The notes: generated by a model not told the origin, from the sequence alone. Shown: positions 52,813 through 62,537, counted from the first letter of the stretch. The stretch is 64,000 bases of DNA from an uncultured Clostridia bacterium (GCA_947581635.1 CANPVE010000001.1:248001-312000), one strand, 5' to 3'. Program-made: numbers and translations.

Positions 52813-54423
52813 GTGTTGTCAGGCAAAAAAATCGGAATGAGGTCGGCGGCCCTTGTAATTTCGGCCTTAATGTTGCTGTGGTCGACAGTGGGGTGCGAAG
52901 GCTCAGATTACGATTGGCGCGAATCCGAGGAACTTCGCTCACAGCTTTACCATATGTCTCTGGACACCGACAATGAAATTGAAATAAGCACTGTCGAAGA
53001 AACCGATATGGTTATGGCGTGTTCTGCCGATGACACTGTGAATCCTTACACCTGTCGATCGACACTTACCCAGAATATATGCCGGCTTGTTTATGACAAT
53101 CTGATAGATCTTAGCCCGAATTTTGAGGCGGAGTACATAGTTGCCAAAAACATTACGGTTGACCATACGATAATTAAAGTTCAGGTGCGTTCGGGTCTGG
53201 TGTTTTCCAACGGCGACCCTCTCACCGCCGAGGACGTGAGCTATTCCTACTACATGGCGGCAAAGACAGAGGGAAGCATATACAAGGAAAGATTAAAGGA
53301 CGTGATGAATTGCTCCATGAGCGGCATGACTGTCACATTCATCATGCAGAACGAAAATGTAAATGCCTACAAGCTGCTTGATTTTCCGATAGTCCACTAC
53401 GATCCGTCGGCAAACAAGGATTTCCCTCCCATAGGCAGCGGCAGATACAAATTTGCAACCTATTCCGACGGCGTTACGCCCAATACCAAGCTGTTGATAA
53501 AGAACCAGAAATGGTACAATCCCGATAAGGTTCAGATAGAAACCATAGGCTTGAGGGAAATGCCTTCTGTTGAGAGCATTGTTCACAGCATAGAGATTGG
53601 TACGATGTCATATATGTACACCGATATGCGCGACGGAGAGCCTAAAAGTGTGAATGCCAATTATAAAAAAGTTGATATAAACAACCTTGTGTATTTGGGC
53701 GTGAACACCAACGATACGGCCCTTGCCGATGAGAATGTACGCCGCGCAATATATTACGCCATAGGTACCGACGAGGTGGCCACAGTTGGATTTGGCGGCA
53801 TGGCGTTGGGAGCAACCGGCCCTTTTACCCCGAATTGGAGTGAGGCGGCAAAGTATCAGAGCGGCAACGGACGGACGTATGCCGACAGAGCGGTCGAACT
53901 TTTAGGAGAGTCGGGCTATGTGATAAAAGACGAACAGGGGGTTCTTGGAGACCAGAGCGGTAAGCAGTTGTCTTTTAATCTGCTTATCTGCCGCAACAAC
54001 CCCGCACATATGGCGGCCGCCGAGAATATAAAAAAACAGCTCGCGGACGTGGGGATTAATGTGGATATAACCGAAATTTCGGCGGAAGGTCTGATAAAAC
54101 GCGCCTCCGAAGGAAAATATCATCTGTATCTCGCGGAATATTCGGTGCTTAACGATATGGATATAAGCAAGCTGTTTACACCGGGCGAGGGGCTTTACAA
54201 TGGCCCTAGACCATATGATTCGGTGAGAACTTACAACAATTACCGCTTGGGAATGGGAACGCTCGAGGACTTTATCGAGGCGTTTGACAGTGAGCTTCCG
54301 TTTATTCCAATATGTTACAGAATGGGTATGATGATTTATTCCCGCACGCTGGAGGGAGTGGGCGAGGTGAGCGAAAACCAGCCGTTTTATAATATGCAGA
54401 ATTGGCGGATTAATAAGGGTTAA
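52813..54423 (+). CDS. ABC transporter substrate-binding lipoprotein (oligopeptide type)
   Basis: A family-5 extracellular binding protein (536 residues) of the kind used for oligopeptides, nickel or similar. The signal peptide ends in lipobox TVGC. The fold is clear from FEAEYIVAKNITVD, SGLVFSNGDPLTAEDVSYSY near residue 115, YLGVNTNDTALADENVRRAI near 293, and the end VSENQPFYNMQNWRIN. GTG at 52813 is preferred because the GGGGGTG before it is a ribosome site that would swallow the GTG at 52807. No permease or ATPase is nearby. Confidence 0.87.
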   Translation: MLSGKKIGMRSAALVISALMLLWSTVGCEGSDYDWRESEELRSQLYHMSLDTDNEIEISTVEETDMVMACSADDTVNPYTCRSTLTQNICRLVYDNLIDLSPNFEAEYIVAKNITVDHTIIKVQVRSGLVFSNGDPLTAEDVSYSYYMAAKTEGSIYKERLKDVMNCSMSGMTVTFIMQNENVNAYKLLDFPIVHYDPSANKDFPPIGSGRYKFATYSDGVTPNTKLLIKNQKWYNPDKVQIETIGLREMPSVESIVHSIEIGTMSYMYTDMRDGEPKSVNANYKKVDINNLVYLGVNTNDTALADENVRRAIYYAIGTDEVATVGFGGMALGATGPFTPNWSEAAKYQSGNGRTYADRAVELLGESGYVIKDEQGVLGDQSGKQLSFNLLICRNNPAHMAAAENIKKQLADVGINVDITEISAEGLIKRASEGKYHLYLAEYSVLNDMDISKLFTPGEGLYNGPRPYDSVRTYNNYRLGMGTLEDFIEAFDSELPFIPICYRMGMMIYSRTLEGVGEVSENQPFYNMQNWRINKG

Positions 54424-54514
54424 AGCTCGGCAGACAGCAGTGTCTGATTGATTTAATTAAAATAAAGTTAACAAAATATTTATTCTTTTGATGAAAAATT
54501 TGACTGCAATTGCA

Positions 54515-54543
54515 TTGTAAATTTATGTTCTTTATGCTATAAT
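54515..54543 (+). promoter_or_regulatory. Sigma-A promoter of fakA-recG
   Basis: TTGTAA (54515-54520) and TATAAT (54538-54543) with a 17-base spacer and an extended -10 (TGC before TATAAT). A leader of about 140 bases follows. Upstream, CAGACA-GCAG-TGTCTG (54431-54446) may weakly end the previous transcript. Confidence 0.75.
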
Positions 54544-54689
54544 TCTTTCGGTAATACTCTTTGCGGGACGCGGTGTATTTCCACGAACCGTAAAATGCAG
54601 ATTTATCCGGACGTTTGTCGCGCGGGGCGTTTTGCCTTAATGCGGGAGCGGCGGTAAAAAATATATTCTATTCTAGGGAGTTGCTTAAT

Positions 54690-56330
54690 TTGATTAAAGG
54701 CAGTGTTTTGCGCGACGCTATCATATCGGGTGCAAATGTGATCGAAAATAAAAAGCATTCGGTAGATGAGTTGAACATTTTCCCCGTTCCGGACGGAGAT
54801 ACGGGTACAAATATGTCAATGACCATGTCCGCCGGCCGTAGCGAGCTGACGAAGATGGACGATAACGAGACTGTGGCCACGGTTTCGTCAAAGGTGGCGT
54901 CCGCGCTTCTTCGCGGAGCCAGGGGAAATTCCGGAGTAATTACGTCGCTTCTCTTCAGGGGCTTCGCCAAGGGCTTGAAAGGTCTTGAGGCGGCTGACGG
55001 CGCGAATTTGGCGAATGCGCTTACGCTCGGTGTTGAGGCGGCTTACAAGGCGGTTATGAAGCCCACCGAGGGTACCATTCTCACTGTAGCTCGCGTTGCC
55101 GCCGAGAGAGGCCGCGTCGCTGCCAGCTTTAATAACGACGCCAATTATGTTTGGGATGAGATATGCAACGCCGCCGAGGACGCGTTGGAAACCACTCCCG
55201 AGCTTCTCCCCGTACTTAAGAGAGCGGGCGTTGTGGACGCGGGAGGTCAAGGTCTTTGCCTTATATTCCGCGGTATGCAGTCGGTATTCCGCGACGGTAT
55301 AATTGCAGCTCCCGAAACCCAGAGTGCGTCCGAGTCGGCAACCGATGCGGATTCTTTCAAGAAGACGGTTGCCCAGTTTGACGAGGTTATCAATTTCACA
55401 TACTGCACTGAATTTATAGTAGAGAAAGAAAACGACAACGATCCCGCAAAGCTGAGAGCTTTCCTGGAAACTATCGGCGACTGTGTTGTAGTTGTAGACG
55501 ACGAAGAGATAATCAAAGTTCATGTTCACACCAATCAGCCAGGCGATGCTATAAGCAATGGTCTGACATATGGCAGCCTTATTTCAAGCAAGATAGAGAA
55601 TATGCGTAAGCAGCATGAGGACGCGGGCGCAAGCGCACCCAAGAAGCTGGAGCGCGTTGACCCGGTAGAGGGCGCTGTGGGCTTTGTCGCGGTAGCGGCG
55701 GGCAACGGCATTGTCTCGCTTTTCCACGATCTCGGCTGCGAGAATGTTGTTTCGGGCGGTCAGACTATGAACCCCTCCACAGAGGATATTCTTGAGGCAG
55801 TGCAGGCCACTGCGGCTTCAACGGTATTCGTCCTGCCGAACAACAAAAACATAATTATGGCTGCCGAACAGGCTGTCCCGCTTGCCGACAGACGGATCAT
55901 AGTGCTTCCCACCAAGACGATTCCGCAAGGTTTGACGGCAATGCTCACATATGACCCCGATGCGGCTGACGATGAGAATGCTGCGGAGATGTTCAAGGCT
56001 GCGGAGAGAGTGAGCACGGGTCAGGTGACTTACGCCGCAAGAAATTCCGAGTTCGATGACAGGAAGATCAAGGAGGGCGAATTGCTGGGTTTGGTCAACG
56101 GTAAGCTTGCGTTTACCGAGAAGAATCGCGGCAAGGCTATTGTAAGGCTGGCAAAGCAGATGATAGACAAGAAGTCTTCGTTTATAACTCTGATTTACGG
56201 CGAGGGTGTCGACGATGATGAGGCTGAGGAGACGCGCAGACTCATCGAAAGTAAGATCGCGAAAAATGTGGAAGTAACTCTTGTAAACGGCGGTCAGCCT
56301 GTCTACTACTATATTCTCTCGGTGGAATAA
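54690..56330 (+). CDS. fakA: Fatty acid kinase A-like protein (YloV, DAK2 domain)
   Basis: Phosphorylates fatty acids bound to a FakB protein so they can enter phospholipid synthesis. The N-terminal DAK2 kinase domain has DELNIFPVPDGDTGTNMSM near residue 28 and LLRGARGNSGVITS near 77. A middle domain and a DegV-like C-terminal domain follow, ending VNGGQPVYYYILSVE. The TTG at 54690 is nine bases after GGGAG and gives 546 residues. recG starts 4 bases after the stop. In B. subtilis yloV and recG are close to spoVM; here they are 42 kb away. Confidence 0.92.
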   Translation: MIKGSVLRDAIISGANVIENKKHSVDELNIFPVPDGDTGTNMSMTMSAGRSELTKMDDNETVATVSSKVASALLRGARGNSGVITSLLFRGFAKGLKGLEAADGANLANALTLGVEAAYKAVMKPTEGTILTVARVAAERGRVAASFNNDANYVWDEICNAAEDALETTPELLPVLKRAGVVDAGGQGLCLIFRGMQSVFRDGIIAAPETQSASESATDADSFKKTVAQFDEVINFTYCTEFIVEKENDNDPAKLRAFLETIGDCVVVVDDEEIIKVHVHTNQPGDAISNGLTYGSLISSKIENMRKQHEDAGASAPKKLERVDPVEGAVGFVAVAAGNGIVSLFHDLGCENVVSGGQTMNPSTEDILEAVQATAASTVFVLPNNKNIIMAAEQAVPLADRRIIVLPTKTIPQGLTAMLTYDPDAADDENAAEMFKAAERVSTGQVTYAARNSEFDDRKIKEGELLGLVNGKLAFTEKNRGKAIVRLAKQMIDKKSSFITLIYGEGVDDDEAEETRRLIESKIAKNVEVTLVNGGQPVYYYILSVE

Positions 56331-56334
56331 TTGG

Positions 56335-58413
56335 ATGGAAAAAAAGAAGTTTGATTTAAATAAAATTGAATCCAAACCGCTTAAATATTTTAAGGGTGTC
56401 GGTGAGAAACGCGCGGAGCTTTTTAATAAGCTCGGTATCGGTTCCTCCGATGCCCTTTTGCGGTATTATCCGCGCGAATATGAGGATTGGAGCAAATGCA
56501 TATCGGTTGACGAAGCGAAGGCGAACGCAGAGAGCGGCGAGATATGCTGTATTCGAGCTACGGTGTCAGCTCAGGTGCGCTCGGTATTCCTAAAAGGCGG
56601 CAAGACAATTTATTCGACCCGTGCCGTTGACGATGCGGGCAAGGGATTCCGCCTTACCTTTTTCAACAACCCGTATATTCCAAAGATGCTGATACAGGGC
56701 AGTGAGTATGTTTTCCGAGGCAAATTGTTTGTGGGCAAAAACGGCGCGGAGATGACCTCTCCGATGTTTGACGGAGGAGACTGCAACAAAATAGTTCCTG
56801 TCTATCGTTCTACGGAAGGGCTCCCATCCCGCCAGATTGCCAAGGTTGTAGAGCAGGTGCTTGCCGAATTGCCGGAAGATATGTGCGATCCGCTTCCAGC
56901 GCATATTCGCGCAAAATACAAGCTGTGCCATATCCGCTATGCGCTCAATCAAATACACTTCCCGGATGACAGGGAAACACTTGCGACGGCGCGTGACCGA
57001 CTGGTGTTTGAAGAACTGCTTATATTACAACTTGGATTACTCAGGCTCAAGGGACGCCAGCGAGGCGCGGCGGGAGTTGTGCTCGAGCGGGATTTCACGG
57101 ATGAATTCTGGTCTTTGCTTACATTTAAGCCCACTAATGCACAGGTGCGGGCGGCGCGTGAAGCTGTGCGCGACATGATGAGCGGGGAGCGTCCCATGTC
57201 ACGTCTGCTTCAAGGCGATGTAGGTTCAGGCAAAACCGCAGTTGCGGCGGCGGTATGCTATACAGCGGCAAAAAACGGGGTACAGTCCGCGCTCATGGCG
57301 CCTACGGAAATTTTGGCGGAGCAGCATTTCCGATCAATATCGGAGCTGCTGGAGCCGTGTGGTATTCATGTGGGACTGCTCACCGGATCTATGACTGCCG
57401 CCCAGAAGCGCAACACAAAGGAGCTTGCAGCGCTGGGAATGATAGATCTGCTGATAGGCACTCACGCGCTGATATCCGACGGTGTGGAATTTGCTTCGCT
57501 CGGACTGGTAATCACTGACGAACAGCACCGATTCGGCGTGAATCAGCGCGGCGCGCTGGCCGCAAAGGGCAAAAATCCGCATATTCTGGTTATGTCGGCA
57601 ACGCCGATACCGCGGACATTGGCGTTGATAATTTACGGTGATCTGGATATATCGGTTCTCGACGAGATGCCTGAAGGGCGTGTGCCTATAGATACTTTTT
57701 TCGTGGACAGCGGCAAGCGGCAGCGTGCTTATAATTTCGTAAAGAAACACATTGCCGAAGGGCGGCAGGGCTACGTGATTTGTCCATTGGTAGAGGAGGG
57801 CGAGAACAGCGGAGATCTGAAAGCGGCGATGAGTTATGCCGAAAGCCTGTCTGACGGTTATCTCAGCGGTTGTCGGGTAGGTCTGCTTCACGGAAGGATG
57901 AAAGGGGCAGAAAAGGATGAGGTTATGCGGCAGTTCGCTGAGGGAAAACTCGACGTTTTGGTTTCAACCACAGTGGTTGAAGTCGGCGTTAATGTTCCGA
58001 ACGCCGTAATTATGATAATAGAGAATGCCGAGCGTTTCGGCTTGTCCCAGCTTCATCAACTTCGCGGGCGCGTCGGGCGCGGCAAATGGAAATCCTACTG
58101 TATTCTGATAAGCGATGTTCGGAACGACGCGACGGTCTCTCGTCTGCGCACCATGTGTAAAACCACTGATGGCTTTGCCATAGCCAACGAGGATTTGAAG
58201 CAGCGCGGCCCGGGTGATTTTTTCGGTTCGCGTCAGCACGGGCTGCCCGATATGAAGATAGCCGACATCATGACCGATATGCATATATTCACGATGGCAC
58301 AGGAGGCGGCAAAGGACGTATTGCATGACGATCCCGAGCTTTCTTCGCGTGAAAATGCCGGACTTGCCGAGGAGACAGAGCGTTTGTTCGACGGGGCAAG
58401 GGCTATGAATTGA
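56335..58413 (+). CDS. recG: ATP-dependent DNA helicase RecG
   Basis: Remodels stalled replication forks and Holliday junctions. The N-terminal wedge domain starts PLKYFKGVGEKRAELFNKLG. Helicase motifs are LLQGDVGSGKTAVAAA (Walker A, near residue 290), DEQHRFGVNQR (DEQH box), MSATPIPRTLAL, and VSTTVVEVGVNVPNA, with the terminal QLRGRVGRG and DFFGSRQHGLPD. Its 692 residues are full length. It is tightly coupled to fakA and ends at a bidirectional terminator. Confidence 0.97.
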   Translation: MEKKKFDLNKIESKPLKYFKGVGEKRAELFNKLGIGSSDALLRYYPREYEDWSKCISVDEAKANAESGEICCIRATVSAQVRSVFLKGGKTIYSTRAVDDAGKGFRLTFFNNPYIPKMLIQGSEYVFRGKLFVGKNGAEMTSPMFDGGDCNKIVPVYRSTEGLPSRQIAKVVEQVLAELPEDMCDPLPAHIRAKYKLCHIRYALNQIHFPDDRETLATARDRLVFEELLILQLGLLRLKGRQRGAAGVVLERDFTDEFWSLLTFKPTNAQVRAAREAVRDMMSGERPMSRLLQGDVGSGKTAVAAAVCYTAAKNGVQSALMAPTEILAEQHFRSISELLEPCGIHVGLLTGSMTAAQKRNTKELAALGMIDLLIGTHALISDGVEFASLGLVITDEQHRFGVNQRGALAAKGKNPHILVMSATPIPRTLALIIYGDLDISVLDEMPEGRVPIDTFFVDSGKRQRAYNFVKKHIAEGRQGYVICPLVEEGENSGDLKAAMSYAESLSDGYLSGCRVGLLHGRMKGAEKDEVMRQFAEGKLDVLVSTTVVEVGVNVPNAVIMIIENAERFGLSQLHQLRGRVGRGKWKSYCILISDVRNDATVSRLRTMCKTTDGFAIANEDLKQRGPGDFFGSRQHGLPDMKIADIMTDMHIFTMAQEAAKDVLHDDPELSSRENAGLAEETERLFDGARAMN

Positions 58414-58418
58414 TATAA

Positions 58419-58462
58419 AAAAATCCTTGCGGATCAGCGTAATGCAATCTGCGAGGATTTTT
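58419..58462. terminator. Bidirectional terminator between recG and carD
   Basis: AAAAATCCTTGCGGA (58419-58433) pairs with TCTGCGAGGATTTTT (58448-58462) with wobble pairs; T runs occur at the 3' side on both strands. Confidence 0.85.
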
Positions 58463-58477
58463 GTTTTAGCACGTTCT

Positions 58478-58984
58478 TTATTTCGACATTCCTATGCGGT
58501 CCCTGATATACGCCTTAGCCTCGTCAGGGGTTATGTTGAGTACGAACGCAAACTCGGTATTTATGATTTTTTCCGCTTCCCTGAGGATACGCTCGTCCGA
58601 CGAATTTAATTTCTTATGTACGGCGAGCTGAGCCTGCTGTTTATTGTAAATAGTTCCCGCGAGCGCGATTATGCCTCTGCGATCCCCGCTTTGCAGTATC
58701 TCGTTAAACTTTTCCTTGCGTGCCTTGTGATCATCCACCCAGTAAATTTCGGTGTCGGCAGCCTTGTCCAAAAGTTCCCCGATTTCCTCCTCTGTGATGA
58801 GAGGCTTCGCCTTGTTTACCAGAGTGGGGTTGTTCATGGGAATGTACACGGTGGAATTATCCTTGCCTGTTGATCTAAGGACATAATAATCCGTCTTTTT
58901 ACCGCAGACTTCTTTCTGTGTGGTCTGTTCAATGGTAAAGATTCCTTCTGCGCCAAATACGACAGTATCACCTATGTTCAACAT
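58478..58984 (-). CDS. carD: CarD/CdnL-family transcription regulator
   Basis: Binds RNA polymerase beta and stabilises open complexes at rRNA and other promoters. The N-terminal Tudor-like RNA-polymerase-interaction domain is clear (MLNIGDTVVFGAEGIFTI, then DYYVLRS and VYIPMNN, about 1-60). The C-terminal helical DNA-binding domain covers about 70-168. The length of 168 residues is usual. GAGGTGA precedes the ATG. It has its own promoter and a leader of about 110 bases. Confidence 0.9.
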   Translation of the reverse strand: MLNIGDTVVFGAEGIFTIEQTTQKEVCGKKTDYYVLRSTGKDNSTVYIPMNNPTLVNKAKPLITEEEIGELLDKAADTEIYWVDDHKARKEKFNEILQSGDRRGIIALAGTIYNKQQAQLAVHKKLNSSDERILREAEKIINTEFAFVLNITPDEAKAYIRDRIGMSK

Positions 58985-59035
58985 AAAGAGTCACCTCATT
59001 CACAAAATATAAAATGGCCTCACGTTACAGCAGAA

Positions 59036-59099
59036 TGCCCGGCGCTGTCCGTTGTGATCCCGGGATACCACGCAGACGGCCGACATTTACCCGAGTATT
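59036..59099 (-). promoter_or_regulatory. Structured 5' leader of carD
   Basis: Read on the minus strand, the leader holds a hairpin around ATCCCGGGAT (arms GTG..ATCCC and GGGATCAC) and further GC-rich segments able to pair, in an otherwise AT-rich region. No known riboswitch class was recognised. Confidence 0.35.
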
Positions 59100-59105
59100 A
59101 TTATA
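59100..59105 (-). promoter_or_regulatory. -10 box of carD
   Basis: A perfect TATAAT on the minus strand, about 115 bases upstream of the carD start. The -35 at 17 bases (GTCAAT) is weak. Confidence 0.55.
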
Positions 59106-59279
59106 TCATTTTTCCGTAAAAATTGACATAGGCTGATTTAACAAACTTTTTACACTGTTTTAAATAAATATTTGGCGTTTAATTTTAATTAATCTATATT
59201 AGTGCAAATTTATTTATAAATTTTGTAGAAAAATAATTCGGTCATAGTGATGCACAGGACAACAGCGTTTAAAATAATT

Positions 59280-59370
59280 ATCGAAGCGTGGAAATCCATG
59301 TGGCACTGTCCCACTCTCCGCGATGGCGTTTTACAAGCGAAGCCGTAGGCTGGAGCGAGCATAATACATT
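59280..59370. repeat. GC-rich island, possible dispersed element
   Basis: A GC-rich stretch of about 90 bases in AT-rich surroundings, made of small inverted repeats: TGGA-AA-TCCA, GTGG with CCAC, and AGCC-GTA-GGCT. No protein frame is credible on either strand. It looks like a mobile-like or dispersed palindromic element, or a short RNA. Confidence 0.35.
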
Positions 59371-59380
59371 GCAAATTTGC

Positions 59381-59409
59381 TTGTAATAATTTAGGGGATA
59401 TGCTATAAT
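59381..59409 (+). promoter_or_regulatory. Sigma-A promoter of the TPR gene
   Basis: TTGTAA (59381-59386) and TATAAT (59404-59409), spacer 17, with TGC before the -10 (extended). Its pattern is nearly the same as the fakA promoter at 54515-54543. Confidence 0.75.
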
Positions 59410-59498
59410 TAATCCTGTGTAACAAGAGTAAATTGTTTTTACTGTTATTGTGTTTTTATTTAATGATGAATTATAACACTTGGGAGGAATATCGTAAA

Positions 59499-62400
59499 TT
59501 GGGAAACAAGTATTCAAAGATAACCAAAATTCTTGCCAAAGCCGAATTACTGACATCCGAGGCCCTGAGCGCAGAAAAAACAAAACGCAGAGACAAAAAA
59601 TTCGCCGCAGCCGAGAAGCTGGGGAGAAAGGCGCTTGCACTCAGCCGTGAAGAGATTTCGGCAGATAGTGGCGTTAGCGGGTACAATGATTTTATTTCAT
59701 CTGTATATCGACTCAGCACTGTTCTAATGCGCCAAGGGAGGAGCGATGAGGCCGAACCGATGCTGTCTGAATGTTGTTCAATGGAATTTTGCGATAAGCA
59801 CAGGCTGGGGGTTGCCTGCAATGCGTATTACGGAAGCGTTCTTTGTGAGCGCGGCGACTATAACTCCGCAGGCAAGCTGCTGTCCAAAATGATGAAGGCA
59901 GCGGAAGAATACGTTTTTACCGACGACTGCTATGCCCTGTGTATGGGTTACGGAAATGCCGCCGCCGCATTCACCTATTCCGATGGGGCGTATTCGGGAA
60001 GCCAATTTATCGAGCCTGTCAAGAAGCTGCTGGAACTGAGAGAACACGGAGTTGACGTGGGCAGCGGCAATGTAAAAAAGGCGGCGTACTTTGCGGCGAG
60101 TGAAGCCCTTTATCGAACCTGTTACGATCCGGTTTCCAACACCGAGGCGGGCGACGCGGCTAATTTGGCCCAATGCTGCATTGACGAGTGTACCAAATCC
60201 GGCGATAAGGATTTCTATTTGCCCGCAGCCATGAGAATTGCCGCCCTTGCGACAGCGCGTGACTGTCAGTTTGGTGACTGTGTGAAGGCGTGCAATGATA
60301 CGCTTGATATCTGCTCGTCCTACAAATATGGCGAGGGAGAATCGAGCTTTGGCAGCATCCAGAATATCGCGGCGGATATGAATTTGCTGCTTGGTATCAT
60401 GCATTATCGCGTCTCACATTTTGAAGAGTGCATAGAATATTTTAAGGCGGCAATTTCAGCTCTTGAGGCGGACGCCCGAGGTCGGCGGCTCAATGAGGTT
60501 GGCTATGTGGAGGTTGAGCGTATAATTATGCGTATGACTTCCGCAGAGAAATCGGAATTTGCCCACAGATATCTCGGTCTTGCGATGTTTGCCTTGGACG
60601 ACAAGTACAAAGCCGCAGAGTGTGTGTCAATCGTACGCAAAGGAGCACAGCTTATCGAGCAAAATGAGCAGAGTGAGCCATATCTGGGATTGTTGATTTC
60701 GTGGGATTATCATATAATTTCGCAAATGCTTGAAAAGGGTGGAGATGCCGAGACGGCCAGGCAATTTGATGAGATGGGCAAGAGCCGTGCGTATCTGGCG
60801 TTTGCAAGCCTCAGCGTAGATTCGCTGCATGACAAGCATATGGAGAACCTTCGTGCGCGCAAAAGAACCGCGTTGCGTCTGGGGCTCCTGGAACTTTACG
60901 GAGATTACGCCAGCGTTGAGATAATGCTCAGCCAACGTCCATATGCCGAAGAAGATCATGAAAATCTCGCCCGCCTTAACTTTGAAATAGGTGAATACTA
61001 TCGCATTGTGGGAAAGCATCAGTTGGCTGTTGAGCATTACGATGCTGTGCGCAAACACACCTTTGACCAAGAAGGCAATACCTATTACAACGTTGATGAG
61101 CATGATTTTTGGGAGGTATCTGCCGTAGCCAAAGCGGCTTGCATGGTCAGACTTAACGAGATGCCGAAGGCGCGCAGAGCTTACTCGGAATTTGTGGAGT
61201 ATCAGCGCGGCAGAGAGGGAGGGGAACTCAGCAAAAAACAGCTTGTAAGTATAGCAAACGTGGCACGCGATATCGGGTTGAACCCTGCTGCGTGCGCGGA
61301 ATACCTCCATGTAGCGGCCGTTGCCTTTGACGATGTGGAAGATGAAAATCTATATGCCGCCGAGCTTTTCAATCAGGAGGGAATTTGCTGGTACAATTCG
61401 TCACCTGAAACAGATGTTCCTGACGGTATGGAAATTGAAATGAGCGACGCTACCGAGCGCGCGGCGGCGCTTACGAGTAAATTCTCAGAGAGGGAACTGG
61501 CGGCGTTTGAGAACTCCTACAGCAGACTTATGAACTGCGATCCCAATAATTCCGGCGTGGTTAATCTGCTTCCATCGCTCCTTTCCAACATAGGCGAGTG
61601 CTATGTTCGCGTTGAAAATTACGATAAAAGTCTAAAGTATTACCTCAATTCGGTGAGCGCGTTTGAAAATATGTTCGCCTTCAAGGAATTTTCCGAAAAG
61701 CCGAAATCTGAACAGGCGTTATATGTTATGCAGTACGGCGTGTGCTTTAAAGCCTTGGGTGAGATATGCGACTCAATGGGAGATAACAACGGCTCGTTAG
61801 ATTACTTTACAAAGGCCATAGAGGTTTTCGAGAGAATTGACTCGGACTCTGCGCGACATGAACTTGCATATTGTTTGAATGCGCGGGGCTGCATACGCTA
61901 CAGGCTTGGGGATTATCACGGCGAGGTGGAGGATATTACGCGTGCCATTGCCCTCAAAAAGGACGACAAGGGCAGCGAAATCACTATGGCGATAATGCTC
62001 AAAAACCGCTCAGATGCGTACAGAGAACTCGGAAACTATCGAAGTATGCATTCGGATTTGACAAAATCCATAGATATGCTTGACGGTTCGGGAATGCCTC
62101 AGGAAATACTGAATTCATTTTACGGTTCTCATTGGTTCTCGATGGGTGTTTGCCAGGAAGGTCTGCATATGGCAGGCAAGGCTGCCGACTCCTACAGAAA
62201 AGCCGCAAAATACATCAGATCTTCCGATGAAAATTCTCACGATGATTCCAACACTTTCATGCGCGCGATGTGCCACTTCCGACGTGCGGTGTGCCTTTGC
62301 AGGCGGGACGAACAGGAGTTCTACGGGGCGTTGTTTGAATACAACAACGCTATAGGTCTGCTGGAAAATCTTCCTTCTTCCAAAGAGAAGAACGAAAATC

Positions 62401-62522
62401 TCAGGCAATTTTTATCATCACGTGGCAATCTGTATGAGGTGTTCCGAGAGATAGATCTGGCCAAGGCGGACTATAGCCGTGCGGAGATGTTGGGATCAGC
62501 GGCAGAAGAGGCTGACGCCTGA
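59499..62522 (+). CDS. Large cytoplasmic TPR-repeat protein
   Basis: A protein of about 1007 residues built of helical tetratricopeptide repeats; function unknown. Repeat-like units are clearest near the C-terminus: LLSNIGECYVRVENYDKSLKYYLNSV, cut short here, then ALGEICDSMGDNNGSLDYF and CLNARGCIRYRLGDYHGEVED. Others occur near the start (LMRQGRSDEAEPMLSEC) and middle (ARLNFEIGEYYRIVGKHQLA). No signal peptide, membrane helix or enzyme domain is seen. The TTG at 59499 is taken because GGGAGG lies 11 bases upstream; ATG codons at 59463 and 59466 lack a ribosome site. Confidence 0.8.
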   Translation: MGNKYSKITKILAKAELLTSEALSAEKTKRRDKKFAAAEKLGRKALALSREEISADSGVSGYNDFISSVYRLSTVLMRQGRSDEAEPMLSECCSMEFCDKHRLGVACNAYYGSVLCERGDYNSAGKLLSKMMKAAEEYVFTDDCYALCMGYGNAAAAFTYSDGAYSGSQFIEPVKKLLELREHGVDVGSGNVKKAAYFAASEALYRTCYDPVSNTEAGDAANLAQCCIDECTKSGDKDFYLPAAMRIAALATARDCQFGDCVKACNDTLDICSSYKYGEGESSFGSIQNIAADMNLLLGIMHYRVSHFEECIEYFKAAISALEADARGRRLNEVGYVEVERIIMRMTSAEKSEFAHRYLGLAMFALDDKYKAAECVSIVRKGAQLIEQNEQSEPYLGLLISWDYHIISQMLEKGGDAETARQFDEMGKSRAYLAFASLSVDSLHDKHMENLRARKRTALRLGLLELYGDYASVEIMLSQRPYAEEDHENLARLNFEIGEYYRIVGKHQLAVEHYDAVRKHTFDQEGNTYYNVDEHDFWEVSAVAKAACMVRLNEMPKARRAYSEFVEYQRGREGGELSKKQLVSIANVARDIGLNPAACAEYLHVAAVAFDDVEDENLYAAELFNQEGICWYNSSPETDVPDGMEIEMSDATERAAALTSKFSERELAAFENSYSRLMNCDPNNSGVVNLLPSLLSNIGECYVRVENYDKSLKYYLNSVSAFENMFAFKEFSEKPKSEQALYVMQYGVCFKALGEICDSMGDNNGSLDYFTKAIEVFERIDSDSARHELAYCLNARGCIRYRLGDYHGEVEDITRAIALKKDDKGSEITMAIMLKNRSDAYRELGNYRSMHSDLTKSIDMLDGSGMPQEILNSFYGSHWFSMGVCQEGLHMAGKAADSYRKAAKYIRSSDENSHDDSNTFMRAMCHFRRAVCLCRRDEQEFYGALFEYNNAIGLLENLPSSKEKNENLRQFLSSRGNLYEVFREIDLAKADYSRAEMLGSAAEEADA

Positions 62523-62537
62523 GCATTTGTGTGTTGA

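Larger units (their letters stand above)
58985..59498. other. Divergent region between carD and the TPR gene
   Basis: About 510 bases. From left: the GC-rich carD leader (58985-59093), the carD -10 (59100-59105), an AT-rich stretch, a GC-rich island with small hairpins (59280-59370), the TPR-gene promoter (59381-59409) and its leader. Short minus-strand frames here are not supported as genes. Confidence 0.6.
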
